NCBI GenBank assembly: GCA_028345065.1
Contig: JAOMCN010000021.1
Span: 1 to 38,095 of the forward strand
Length of the DNA stretch: 38,095 bases
Direction: 5' to 3'
DNA from: Rhodospirillales bacterium
Lineage (GTDB): Bacteria > Pseudomonadota > Alphaproteobacteria > Rhodospirillales > UBA2165
Shown: piece by piece, positions 15,053-23,635 of the stretch
How the letters are laid out: each line of letters opens with the position of its first letter
Numbering within the stretch: the first letter of the stretch is position 1
The notes under the pieces: generated by a model
Database searches by the model: none
The model's input: the letters and a program-made list of their open reading frames with translations, nothing else
Told to the model about the DNA's origin: nothing
Translations under genes and position numbers: made by a program

Positions 15053-16429
15053 CTACTCTAAAAGTTTGAAGGCCACCGCCGACAGGAACCCGGCTAAAGT
15101 ACCAAGCCCAGTTATATTACTTCCACCCAAGTGAACTGCCTCAGGTATCATGGCTGCTGCGATCATAGTTAGCATGGCGCCAGCGGCTAGTCCTTCTATT
15201 AAAACAACGACGCCATGACCCACGCTTCCACCAAGCCAATAGCCAAAACCAGCGCCTATGGAGGTCATGACCATTAAGCTAAACCACATAAAGAATACCC
15301 GGGAACGATTCCACCCCTGTTTTTGCATCCCTATAGAACTGCTCATCGCCTCTGGAAAGTTAGCGAGGAATAGGCCCGCAATTAGGGTATAAGGGACCAT
15401 TGTTGCGAATGTAACGCTATCTGCTCCAGATTGGGCAATAGCCGCGGTAATTGAAACCACTAATGCAGAACCAATGACGAAACTTTCAGGAATTCCATCC
15501 AAAAGAATACCTAGCCAAATTGCCATTGGAGCTCCGCCATGCTCTTCACTTGCCTCATGCAATTGAGTGTCACTAGGTACTACGGTTTCTTCTGATAACC
15601 TAGCAATGGCTTGGTTTGCCCATTGTTCGGCATCCGCCTCGACATCATCTCGGTCAACCAATTCCTGGAGTCTACTTGCAGCTAAAGCCTGCGCAGCACT
15701 TTCGAATTCGGGAGATTCTTTTCTTAGATGATCAAAGTCGTCCTTGGGGAGAGCAAGGAGCAACGTATCCTCTTTGGCAGTGGCAGTGGCAGTTCGCTGG
15801 GCGCCAGTAACCATAGCAATTTCACCCAATACATCACCAGATTCCAAATCGGCTACATGTTCAGATCCACTAGACACAGATACAACACCAGCCTCTATAA
15901 AATAAACGACATCTCCTGCATTCCCCTCTGAAAATAATAGTTCTCCTGCAGCAAAATTGCGCTCGTTGACTTTGTTTACCACATCTTCGACCAAGTCGAG
16001 TGGAAGGTGGCGTATCAACTCGCTACTTCCCAGGTGCTCAATGATTTGTTTTCGACGGGCAGCTTTTTTATTTGTGAAATAGGAAATTGTTGATGAGGTT
16101 TTCCTTAAAAATCCGCCCTTGGAATTGATAATACTATCCAAGGAAGCAAAGAGTAGACCGCCAATAACTGCACCGATCAGCATGTTAACTAAATGGTGGG
16201 AGGCTTCACTACGTGCCGCAGCACCTTCAGCGTGCATCAGATGCATGGCCGTGGGCGCGACTAATTCGACCGCTAACGCAGCTATTAATGCTCCACCGCC
16301 AAATGCGGTGAGTGCTCCGATTGTCTTGTTGCTCGGGTGCCAGTTTAAACCTAAGAGCGAACCTAGAGGTAAAGAGGCAGCAGATAGTCCTCCTAGAATA
16401 ATTGCCCATAATAGATATTCATTTTCCAT
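15053..16429 (-). CDS. ZIP-family metal transporter with inserted cyclic-nucleotide-binding domain
   Basis: A 458-residue protein from the ATG at 16429 (AGG about 5 nt upstream). N-terminal TM helices (residues ~5-100) resemble the GufA/ZIP first bundle. After a charged linker, a CRP-type cyclic-nucleotide-binding domain occupies about 133-251, with GE (Glu203) and RTA (Arg212) of the phosphate-binding cassette LGEIAMVTGAQRTATA intact. The C-terminal half returns to ZIP helices with LDGIPES (310-316) and IEGLAAG...IPEAVH (411-433), the metal-path motifs of TM4 and TM5. The domain replaces the variable loop between TM3 and TM4. It likely moves Zn2+ or another divalent metal, with cAMP/cGMP gating inferred. 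Helices and motifs are seen; gating is inference. Confidence 0.85.
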   Translation of the reverse strand: MENEYLLWAIILGGLSAASLPLGSLLGLNWHPSNKTIGALTAFGGGALIAALAVELVAPTAMHLMHAEGAAARSEASHHLVNMLIGAVIGGLLFASLDSIINSKGGFLRKTSSTISYFTNKKAARRKQIIEHLGSSELIRHLPLDLVEDVVNKVNERNFAAGELLFSEGNAGDVVYFIEAGVVSVSSGSEHVADLESGDVLGEIAMVTGAQRTATATAKEDTLLLALPKDDFDHLRKESPEFESAAQALAASRLQELVDRDDVEADAEQWANQAIARLSEETVVPSDTQLHEASEEHGGAPMAIWLGILLDGIPESFVIGSALVVSITAAIAQSGADSVTFATMVPYTLIAGLFLANFPEAMSSSIGMQKQGWNRSRVFFMWFSLMVMTSIGAGFGYWLGGSVGHGVVVLIEGLAAGAMLTMIAAAMIPEAVHLGGSNITGLGTLAGFLSAVAFKLLE

Positions 16430-16588
16430 AGTAACCTGCCCCCCGACCCCTTTGTAGCACGCAAATAAATGAAAACGCTCGGCCAAAGTATAGCGCTTTC
16501 AATTTGTATTAAGCTAGACAAGAATATGAATACCTGAATTTAGATTATTTCACTCTTTGCTATGCTGTGTTGAAATTTACCGATGAAG

Positions 16589-17116
16589 TTATTTTGAGAA
16601 TGCGTTAACCCGTCGCGTGAGTAATCTCTGACCAGGGTAACTCTCGGGAACCAGATCAATAATAATACGGTAACCAAATTTTTCATTTGGTTTAAGTAAG
16701 GTTGGTCTATTGATGCTAACAGGTCCGTCGGTCAGTATATTAAACTCGCCGCCGTTGGAACCAGGAGAATACCGAAATTCAAGGACTTTGCCGGTTGAAT
16801 GACGAGGTTCAAAGGGAGAGGCAATCCACTTAATATTGGGAAACTGTAAAAATACGGCTGTTCCGTTTGCAGATATATCGTACCGTACATTAGTTGGGCG
16901 ACTCACGTGTATGGCAACTCGTGTCTTATTACCAAGCTTTTCCACCCGCACATCGGTGACTGTTGGTTTTTTTACAAAATTTACTACAGATCCCCATGTA
17001 GGGTGAAGGGCAGAAATTTCGAGTCCGATGGCTCCCAAGCCTTGCGGAATACATGTCAAAATTGAAGAAATTACGAAAATTTGAACGGCGGAAAGCCGCC
17101 ATTTTTTAAGTCCCAT
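16589..17116 (-). CDS. Stand-alone AMIN-domain periplasmic protein
   Basis: A 175-residue protein starting at the ATG at 17116 (AAGGAG 7 nt upstream). A signal peptide (residues 1-~29) precedes an AMIN domain: VTDVRVEKLGNKTRVAIHVSRP, a middle beta segment VFLQFPNIKW and the closing GYRIIIDLVP. In AmiC-type N-acetylmuramoyl-L-alanine amidases this domain places the enzyme at the septum and is followed by an amidase_3 domain. Here the protein stops after the AMIN domain, and the next gene starts within 160 nt with no amidase. It may be a peptidoglycan-binding or secretin-accessory protein, or a truncated AmiC. Confidence 0.8.
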   Translation of the reverse strand: MGLKKWRLSAVQIFVISSILTCIPQGLGAIGLEISALHPTWGSVVNFVKKPTVTDVRVEKLGNKTRVAIHVSRPTNVRYDISANGTAVFLQFPNIKWIASPFEPRHSTGKVLEFRYSPGSNGGEFNILTDGPVSINRPTLLKPNEKFGYRIIIDLVPESYPGQRLLTRRVNAFSK

Positions 17117-17379
17117 CACCTGGCTCCTTTATTATTATGCGACTTTTGAGTCGTCTAGTTAGTAAGAGCCTAAGTCTGAACTAATCATTTTAAAATTTGG
17201 TGAATCAATTGGTAAAACATTCATTGCAATGGAGATGCATCAATCCGATAGGATTTTCGTTGGTTTAAAATTCCAATGTTTTATTGAAGTATTAGTTGTA
17301 TGTGGAGGATATAATATTATTTATAATTTTTTTACTTTTCAAAGACGTTTCTCTCTGAAATTTTAACTGGATGTTTGTT

Positions 17380-17634
17380 TTATATAACATTTGAGAAGTG
17401 CTTACGAAAATTGCGGTTGCGCTTTAGGTGCCATTCTCTACTCATCGCCTCACTCCGGGTTTTATATCTCTCGGCGTAGAGCAGTTGCCACTTGCGTCCT
17501 CTAGTAAAGCGGGCACCTTGCCCCGTGTTATGCTTGGCTAAACGCCGATCGAGGTTGTTAGTCCATCCAATATACGTATGAAAATTTGTGCTCATCTCGC
17601 TACCTAAAACATAGACGAAAAAGTTTTTTGACAT
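17380..17634 (-). CDS. GIY-YIG nuclease-superfamily protein
   Basis: An 84-residue single-domain protein with FVYVL...TYIGWTNNLDRRLAKHNTG (the GIY-YIG core: YVL and YIG strands plus Arg), GARFTRGR.W.LLYAE and SEAMSREWHLKRN with the conserved Glu. This is the compact YhbQ/UPF0213 architecture, whose members have DNA-binding or nuclease-related activity of unclear role, without added domains. The frame ends without a clear terminator. It is alone between two unrelated minus-strand genes. Active-site Tyr, Arg and Glu appear preserved. Confidence 0.9.
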   Translation of the reverse strand: MSKNFFVYVLGSEMSTNFHTYIGWTNNLDRRLAKHNTGQGARFTRGRKWQLLYAERYKTRSEAMSREWHLKRNRNFRKHFSNVI

Positions 17635-17718
17635 TCTTAAGATCCAAAATTCAGGACATGTAATGTGACCATAAACTTATACTAATTCTGGTGACGCTAT
17701 TTAATCACGTTACGACGG

Positions 17719-18357
17719 CTAATTTTGGGATGGGAGATAATGATCTTCCCATTTCAGAATGATATTAAAGCTAATGGATACGCGGGTTTCGTTGCTGAGA
17801 TTGGGGTGAACGAAATGCATCAAACCCGCTGGCCATAACATAAGCAGGCCTGGTTTTGGCATGACAGTATGTTCTGGATCGATATAAGGATCTCCACTGA
17901 TTGACTGCATATTAAATCCAGTGCGTGGGTCATAAAAAGTGATATGATTAGGGCGCACGTCGCGTCTGTTTAGACTACTTTTAACAGGCAGTGGAACTTT
18001 GACGTAGTAGGTTCCACTTAGGTAGCAGTGTGGGTGATTATGTGGATCATGATAATCACCGGATCGATTGACGTTGATCCAACCGTGGATCTGCCAGTCT
18101 ACTGGAAAATCAATTCCGATCGCTCGCAGGTATTCAATCATGACCTGGTTAACATTTTCACGGAGCCAGTTAGTGGCTGGTTCATCTATTTCAAAAGGAT
18201 TATTGTGTTTGTAATCAGTGGTTAGATCTTTCTTTGTTTTATCCCAATTACGTGCCAGTTTGAGTAATTCTCGGTTTGGATCATTGGAATCAGGAAGCAT
18301 TTTTTTAACCAATTTGGTCGGCCAGAGATCGAGTATATTGGCGGTAGAACCGGTCAT
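17719..18357 (-). CDS. 2OG-Fe(II) oxygenase, TIGR02466-type
   Basis: A 212-residue protein of the putative 2-oxoglutarate/Fe(II) oxygenase family typified by TIGR02466. The centre reads HDPHNHPHCYLSGTYYVKVP, with candidate Fe ligands His106/His108 and the SG.YYV strand that follows them. The C-terminal HFVHPNLSNETRVSISFN gives the distal His184 and Arg192 for 2OG binding. No targeting signal. The substrate is unknown for this family. It starts 24 nt after the MetE-like gene, on the same strand, so the two are probably co-transcribed; a hydroxylation-plus-methyl-transfer pathway is a guess. ATG start with a purine-rich region upstream. Confidence 0.85.
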   Translation of the reverse strand: MTGSTANILDLWPTKLVKKMLPDSNDPNRELLKLARNWDKTKKDLTTDYKHNNPFEIDEPATNWLRENVNQVMIEYLRAIGIDFPVDWQIHGWINVNRSGDYHDPHNHPHCYLSGTYYVKVPLPVKSSLNRRDVRPNHITFYDPRTGFNMQSISGDPYIDPEHTVMPKPGLLMLWPAGLMHFVHPNLSNETRVSISFNIILKWEDHYLPSQN

Positions 18358-18381
18358 AGAATATAGCTCCGTTTCATCCGT

Positions 18382-19563
18382 TTATTGATCGGTAAAGGGT
18401 ACCATAGATAGCTTAGGATCCGTGGCAGGAACATAGACCTCTTCAAGTCCAAGCTCCCGCCGGACGATGTTGGCACCTCTTACCAGGGAAACCATCTTAT
18501 AGAACGCATGCATTCGGCTCATCGATTGGCGGCCGAAGCCACAGTCGCTTGAGAGTATAAGACGTTCCGGTTCAATGTATTCAAGGCAGCGGCGAATTAA
18601 GGAGGCCACCTCTTCAGGTCGCTCGATTTGCATCGTACGATGGCTGATAACGCCGACAGCAATCTTTTTATCCTTCGAAATTAAGGATCCAAAATGAGGG
18701 ATATCCTGGCCACCGTTAGTCGCACCTTCAAGGGTTAAAACATCTACATCTAATTGGTCAAAGTAAGGAAGTGCTTTTTCGTAAGAGGTTGTAGCAGGGA
18801 ACATCTTTTGTGCGCCAGGACTTCCCCAACAAGTATGACACCACACCTCGCACTTGTCTTTTAAGCCTGAGACTTCGCGGTTGAATGCAGTTACGTATTG
18901 TTCAGGTGTAATTTCCTGAATTTTACCCTGCATTGACTGATGTATGGCGGGTTCCTCAATTTGGACGATAGGCGCGCCGGCATCAGCTAAATTATGGTAC
19001 TCTTGATTTAGTGCGTCCGATAAAGCCATCAATAGCTCTAGGCGGTTAGGGTAAAAATTGTCGACACACATGTGAGCTATAACCTGAGCCGATATCGATC
19101 CAATTTTGACCGGTTTTGCGGTCATGGGTGCAATGGCTTTCCACGCGCGGTCCAGTTGTAGGGACGTATTCCCTATCTTTTCAGTTATACGAGGGGTAAG
19201 GCGGGTTTCAATAACCTCCCAAATGAAGTCGCCGGGGCCACAATCGTCCATTGCTGCATATGGTTGAACGGCGACATCTGGTTCGCTGATGCCTTTGATG
19301 CGTTCGTAGGCATAACTTACCCAACTACGGCCAGCTACGTCGTCATCAAGTCGAGTGTCGCCGTCGACCACAATGTCTATGCCAGCTTTGTGTTGTGCTG
19401 TTAATTGGCAGGCGAGGCAATCAAAATGTTGTTCCCTGTAAGCCCGTTGTGCAAAGCCCCTTGATAACTCAATTCCTCTTAAGTTTTCGGTATACCAACT
19501 TGGTCGTGGTAACGCGCCAGTAGTGGTGGTTAGTAATTTCTTGCCTTTAGTTGCGGTGAACAT
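18382..19563 (-). CDS. MetE C-terminal-like Zn-dependent methyltransferase
   Basis: A 393-residue protein resembling the catalytic (C-terminal) half of cobalamin-independent methionine synthase; the N-terminal half of MetE (~350 residues) is absent. Zn ligands are visible in order: CHTCWG (His243, Cys245), LTLEGA (Glu279) and SSDCGFGRQ (Cys341). The phrase TTTTGALPRP at the N-terminus and IQIEEPA-type segment (QIEEPAIHQ) are also family landmarks. Such short homologues transfer methyl or alkyl groups between thiols or cobalamin proteins, and the true substrate is unknown. It is paired with the 2OG oxygenase. Assigning it as methionine synthase would be over-annotation. Confidence 0.85.
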   Translation of the reverse strand: MFTATKGKKLLTTTTGALPRPSWYTENLRGIELSRGFAQRAYREQHFDCLACQLTAQHKAGIDIVVDGDTRLDDDVAGRSWVSYAYERIKGISEPDVAVQPYAAMDDCGPGDFIWEVIETRLTPRITEKIGNTSLQLDRAWKAIAPMTAKPVKIGSISAQVIAHMCVDNFYPNRLELLMALSDALNQEYHNLADAGAPIVQIEEPAIHQSMQGKIQEITPEQYVTAFNREVSGLKDKCEVWCHTCWGSPGAQKMFPATTSYEKALPYFDQLDVDVLTLEGATNGGQDIPHFGSLISKDKKIAVGVISHRTMQIERPEEVASLIRRCLEYIEPERLILSSDCGFGRQSMSRMHAFYKMVSLVRGANIVRRELGLEEVYVPATDPKLSMVPFTDQ

Positions 19564-19637
19564 AGAATTCGTTTCCGTTGATTTTATTTAAGGTATGATG
19601 GTTTAAATATTTCGGGCTTTAAATTAAGTGGAAGTTT

Positions 19638-19793
19638 TCAACGGGTGAATGTCAGTTGGCATCGGCAACACCTAACTTTTTCTACACTGCCTCCACCACC
19701 AAAGCCAAAATTCTTATCAATTACCTGGAGATCATGAAATCCGAGCAGGCAAAACAAACGACCAAAAACTCTGCGAATATCTTCTAAGTTCAT
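19638..19793 (-). CDS. 51-residue zinc-ribbon-like microprotein (DUF1660-like pattern)
   Basis: A minus-strand frame from ATG 19793 to TGA 19638 encodes 51 residues. It reads LFCLLGFHDLQVI, a Gly-rich stretch and VEKVRCCRCQLTFTR. The C....GFH plus RC.RC...TFTR pattern matches the small CxxxxGH...CxRC proteins of the DUF1660 type, which are thought to bind Zn through two Cys/His sets. The upstream Shine-Dalgarno is poor (GCCAAG). The frame lies in a region that would otherwise be a 400-nt empty gap, upstream of the MetE-like gene on the same strand. Composition makes chance unlikely, but the family assignment is from pattern memory. Confidence 0.6.
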   Translation of the reverse strand: MNLEDIRRVFGRLFCLLGFHDLQVIDKNFGFGGGGSVEKVRCCRCQLTFTR

Positions 19794-19965
19794 GAACTTG
19801 GCAGTTTAGGCCAATCTGGGTGTTAACCGCAATAGTCTGCGTTCGTCTTGTTATCAATTGAGAAAATGGGTGTTCTAATTGTCGTGATTTCTAGATTGTC
19901 ATTTACTTATTATATTACTTTTATTGGATACTCTGGTGTTTCATTTTCCATATGGTGAAAATCCT

Positions 19966-21108
19966 ATGTCTATTGATCATTCCACACGAAAACAATTAAT
20001 TGACTCACTTGAGAAATTCGTCCGAGAGCGTCTGATACCTCTTGAGGCAATAGTCGAAAAAGAAGACCGTATACCAAGTGACGTTATTGAAGAGATGAAG
20101 ACTATGGGCTTATTCGGTCTGTCCATTCCTGAGGAATACGGTGGGCTTGGTTTCAATATGCTGGATGATGTTACTGTCAACATAATCTTTGGTCATACTA
20201 CGCCACCATTTTCTACCATCTTTGGAACTAATATTGGTATTGGAGCTCAGGGGATCGTCATTGATGGTACGGAAGATCAGAAAAAAAAATATTTGCCGCA
20301 GATGGCATCTGGGCAAATAATCAGTGCTTTCGCATTGACTGAACCTGGATCCGGTTCCGATGCGGCTTCACTAAAAACTACTGCTATAAAAGATGGCAGT
20401 CACTACGTACTCAATGGTACAAAGCGATATATTACGAATGCGCCTGAGGCTGGGATCTTCACTGTTATGGCTCGAAGTGACCCCAAAACGCCAGGTTCGG
20501 CAGGGATCTCAGCGTTTATTGTTGAACGAGATTCGCCCGGTCTTAGTATTGGTGAGTGCGATGTTAAGATGGGCCAACAGGGAACCCACACCGCGGATGT
20601 AATTTTCGACGATTGTCGTGTACCTATCGAAAACAGGCTAGGGAATGAAGGGCAAGGTTTTAAAACGGCGATGAAGGTCCTTGATCGCGGGCGTTTACGC
20701 ATCGCGGGCATGTCGGTGGGCGCTGCAGAGAGACTCATTGAGGAATGTGTTGTTTACGCTAAAGAACGGATTCAATTCAGCAAACCTCTAGCCGAATTCC
20801 AATTAATTCAGGCAATGCTTGCCGACAGTCAGGCAGAAACGTATGCCGCTCGATGTATGCTCATTGATGCGGCAACGCGTCGTGACAATGGCCAGGTTAT
20901 TACGATGGAAGCCGCAAGCACCAAGATGTTTGCCAGTGAGATGGTCGGGCGAGTTGCTGATCGTGCCGTTCAGTTATTTGGTGGTGCCGGCTATATGTCT
21001 GACTATCCTATTGAGCGTTTTTATAGGGGAGTGCGTTTGTTTCGCATCTACGAAGGTACAACACAAATTCAGCAGATTATTATTGCACGTGAGATGCTTA
21101 AGAATTAG
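19966..21108 (+). CDS. Acyl-CoA dehydrogenase
   Basis: A 380-residue flavoenzyme of usual length, starting at the ATG at 19966 (an in-frame TTG at 19924 is less likely; GGTGAAAA sits upstream of the ATG). It has FALTEPGSGSDAAS for FAD binding in the middle beta domain, and the C-terminal FGGAGYMSDYPIERFYRGVRLFRIYEGT. In that last motif the Glu of YEGT is the expected catalytic base (CAD-type short/branched-chain class). It oxidises an acyl-CoA to the 2-enoyl-CoA and passes electrons to ETF. No ETF or hydratase gene is close, so chain length is not assignable. Confidence 0.93.
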   Translation: MSIDHSTRKQLIDSLEKFVRERLIPLEAIVEKEDRIPSDVIEEMKTMGLFGLSIPEEYGGLGFNMLDDVTVNIIFGHTTPPFSTIFGTNIGIGAQGIVIDGTEDQKKKYLPQMASGQIISAFALTEPGSGSDAASLKTTAIKDGSHYVLNGTKRYITNAPEAGIFTVMARSDPKTPGSAGISAFIVERDSPGLSIGECDVKMGQQGTHTADVIFDDCRVPIENRLGNEGQGFKTAMKVLDRGRLRIAGMSVGAAERLIEECVVYAKERIQFSKPLAEFQLIQAMLADSQAETYAARCMLIDAATRRDNGQVITMEAASTKMFASEMVGRVADRAVQLFGGAGYMSDYPIERFYRGVRLFRIYEGTTQIQQIIIAREMLKN

Positions 21109-21173
21109 GTGCCCTACCTATTCAATAAAGTTCAACTGGGGAAAAATTAGTAGTGGAAAAAAAATTACTTTTG

Positions 21174-21190
21174 TTCGCGGCACGCGCGAA
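21174..21190. terminator. Bidirectional terminator candidate between convergent genes
   Basis: TTCGCG at 21174-21179 and CGCGAA at 21185-21190 form a perfect 6-bp GC-rich stem with a 5-nt loop. An A-run precedes it (21156-21164 region) and a T-run (21200-21205) follows, so it could end both the acyl-CoA dehydrogenase transcript and the opposing one. Confidence 0.5.
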
Positions 21191-21204
21191 GTTTAGTAAA
21201 TTTT

Positions 21205-21642
21205 TCAGCCAAAGGGTAAAGCGTATCCTTTTACCAATTTTGCATGATAAGCAAGGTTTCCCTCATCATCTTTAAAAGACAAAACGTTTCCATTGAATAT
21301 CGGCTTTAAACATGACGAGCCGTTCCGACGAGAATTGTCAATGCGATCCAACAAACAAATTTGTCCGTTCTTTGCTAACCACCAATTACCATCTGTAAAT
21401 TCGCAGGGGAAATATTCGTCATAATTACCAAGTTTACCTAAATAAATGGCGTGTGATTGGCCGGTTGCTCTATCAATATAAATAAATGTGTGGTTTGCGA
21501 ACCTGTTTTGGAGAATTTCTGCACTATTTGCGCGAACTTCGAAATTGCACCAGTAGGATATAACCAACACCGTAAAGAATGCGCAGAAACTTGCTTTTGG
21601 TAATTTTCTAAACCAATCTGTTTTCATAAGAATTAATCTCAT
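21205..21642 (-). CDS. Secreted/membrane-anchored small protein, DUF995-like pattern
   Basis: A 145-residue protein. An N-terminal hydrophobic segment (residues ~17-33, ending VRA before NS) acts as signal peptide or anchor. The mature part alternates short beta-strands: HTFIYIDRATGQSHAIYLG, EFTDGNWWLAKNGQICLLD, SSCLKPIF and VLSFKDDEGN, with a Cys pair. This resembles the DUF995-type secreted proteins of alphaproteobacteria by layout only. The ATG at 21642 lies 2 nt after the stop of the upstream monooxygenase, so translation is probably coupled. Function is unknown. A Met five codons in is an alternative start. Confidence 0.6.
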   Translation of the reverse strand: MRLILMKTDWFRKLPKASFCAFFTVLVISYWCNFEVRANSAEILQNRFANHTFIYIDRATGQSHAIYLGKLGNYDEYFPCEFTDGNWWLAKNGQICLLDRIDNSRRNGSSCLKPIFNGNVLSFKDDEGNLAYHAKLVKGYALPFG

Positions 21643-21644
21643 GG

Positions 21645-23303
21645 TTAACTCATCTCAAAGCCGAAGTATCCATTTGCCACTACGTTTTCACACTTTTCTA
21701 CGTAAATAGGAACACCTCCGATATAAGGCATAAATATTCTCGGCTTACCAGGTACATTGGATCCTAAATACCATGATAAGCAGGTTGAGCGAAGCGACTT
21801 CTCTGCCAAATCGTTGGCGTGTTCCATCCAGCCGTTTTCCGCAGAAGAGCTGGCTACAATTTTCTTAAGACCTCTAGACATCATAAACCTAACACATTCG
21901 GATACCCACTCAACATGCTGCTCCACAGACGGGATCATGTTTGTCAGTACCGACGGGCTTCCCGGTCCAGTAATTGTGAAAAAATTGGGAAAGCCAGTCG
22001 TTGTAAGACCAAGATACGTGCGTGGCCCGTCTTGCCATTTCTCTTTCAGTTTTATGTTGCCAATCCCTGTTATATCAATTTTTTTAAGTGCGCCAGTCAT
22101 AGCATCGAAGCCGGTGGCAAGTACGATGGTATCAACTTTAAATTCTTTACTATCAACCGATACGCCGTTCGGAGTTATGCAATCTATGGACTTTTCACTT
22201 ACGTCTATCAAATTTACATTTTTCCGGTTGAAAGTTTCATAGTAACCCGATGCAACACAGAGACGTTTACAACCAAATAGGTTTTTCGGCGAGAGTAACT
22301 CTGCGACGTTTATGTCATTGACTGCTTCTTTGATCTTGTTCCGGATAAATTTTGCAGCTGTCTCGTTTGCTTCAGGGCTAACTTGCAGGTCTTCATATGC
22401 GGCCATAAAACATAAGCCACCCATTTGCCATCGTTCTTCATACTCCCGCGACCGCTCTTCATTAGATACCGCAAGCGCGGATGGTCCTCCAGTTTCAAAT
22501 ATATTTCCCGAATAAGTCTGCTTGGCCTTTGCCCGGATTTTTGAATAATTTGCCTTTATATAGCTAACCTCTTTTGAATTTAAGGGCCGATTATGCGCCG
22601 GGACGACGTAATTGGCTGTTCTTTGGAAAACGTAAAGACGTTTGGCGTCTTTTGCAATTTCTGGAATTACTTGAATCCCTGAAGATCCTGTTCCCAAAAT
22701 TGCTACACTTTTATTTGCAAAATTGACATGTTGATCTGGCCAGAGCCCGGTATGAAAAATGTCTCCTTCGAATTCGTTCAATCCACTAATATCTGGAATG
22801 TTGGGCGAAGAAAGGCAACCGGTTGCCATAATACAAAACTGGGCGGAAATATGGTTAGGCGTACTCGTTTTAATATACCAAATCTGTTTTTTTTCATGCC
22901 ATTTTGCAGATATTACCCGAGTCCCGAAAATTATGTCTCGACGAAGGTCAAAACGGTCAGCGACGTGATTTGCATATTTGAGAATTTCGGGTTGCCGGGG
23001 GTAGCGTTCGGTCCATTCCCATTCTTGTTGGAGGTCATTCGAAAATTGGTACGAATAGAACATGCTTTCCGTATCGCAACGGGCTCCAGGATATCGATTC
23101 CAATACCATGTGCCCCCTACGCCATCTCCTGCTTCGAGAATTTGAACAGTCAATCCCAGGTTACGCAATCGATAGAGCATATACATTCCAGCAAAACCCG
23201 CACCAACGATAACAGTATCAACATCGTTAATTGAATTGGGTGGTGTTGAAATTTGCGAAACCATTTTAGAAGTACCCAGAGTTCTGCGAATATCGTTAGA
23301 CAC
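21645..23303 (-). CDS. Flavin-dependent Baeyer-Villiger-type monooxygenase
   Basis: A 552-residue class B flavoprotein monooxygenase. FAD motif GAGFAG is at 34-39, followed by GGTWYWNRYPGARCD (63-77). The type I Baeyer-Villiger fingerprint FEGDIFHTGLWP is at 178-189, followed by the NADPH Rossmann motif GTGSSG at 204-209. These enzymes insert one oxygen atom next to a carbonyl to give esters or lactones (as in cyclohexanone or steroid monooxygenases). The start is GTG with GAGG 7 nt upstream. Downstream, a secreted protein gene is coupled to it. Substrate is not predictable. Confidence 0.92.
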   Translation of the reverse strand: MSNDIRRTLGTSKMVSQISTPPNSINDVDTVIVGAGFAGMYMLYRLRNLGLTVQILEAGDGVGGTWYWNRYPGARCDTESMFYSYQFSNDLQQEWEWTERYPRQPEILKYANHVADRFDLRRDIIFGTRVISAKWHEKKQIWYIKTSTPNHISAQFCIMATGCLSSPNIPDISGLNEFEGDIFHTGLWPDQHVNFANKSVAILGTGSSGIQVIPEIAKDAKRLYVFQRTANYVVPAHNRPLNSKEVSYIKANYSKIRAKAKQTYSGNIFETGGPSALAVSNEERSREYEERWQMGGLCFMAAYEDLQVSPEANETAAKFIRNKIKEAVNDINVAELLSPKNLFGCKRLCVASGYYETFNRKNVNLIDVSEKSIDCITPNGVSVDSKEFKVDTIVLATGFDAMTGALKKIDITGIGNIKLKEKWQDGPRTYLGLTTTGFPNFFTITGPGSPSVLTNMIPSVEQHVEWVSECVRFMMSRGLKKIVASSSAENGWMEHANDLAEKSLRSTCLSWYLGSNVPGKPRIFMPYIGGVPIYVEKCENVVANGYFGFEMS

Positions 23304-23635
23304 TACTTGTCCTCGGACATTTATCTCTAATCATGGGGTAAAAACAATCAGCAATTATTTCTTATTTTCAAATTTGTTGATTTATAACTTACAGGTAAAA
23401 ATAATAAAAATTGGATATCAAAACTGGACAAATTGAAGCGCCTAGATGGTGCTTGGTCACTAGCTGATTTTAAGGAATAGATATTAATTTAACCTATTAG
23501 CCGATGTTATTAAAAAGGCTAAACAATTAATAAGGATGTGTTTCATATGTAGTTGTTGATGTTAATTGAACTGGAAATATTTAAGCAGAACCAATCGTAA
23601 AAAATTAATTTGCTACGTTTAATCCAACCAAAAAT
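23304..23635. other. Non-coding AT-rich stretch
   Basis: Very AT-rich, with no frame or RNA I can support on either strand. It separates two minus-strand genes, so it should contain the promoter of the monooxygenase and the 3' end of the cytochrome transcript. No clear stem-loop was seen. Confidence 0.4.

Noticed and set aside
15777-15800. Short TGGCAG tandem repeats near 15.78 kb
   Set aside because: They lie inside the cNMP-domain coding sequence and encode the alternating Thr-Ala residues of that domain, so no separate repeat role is needed.
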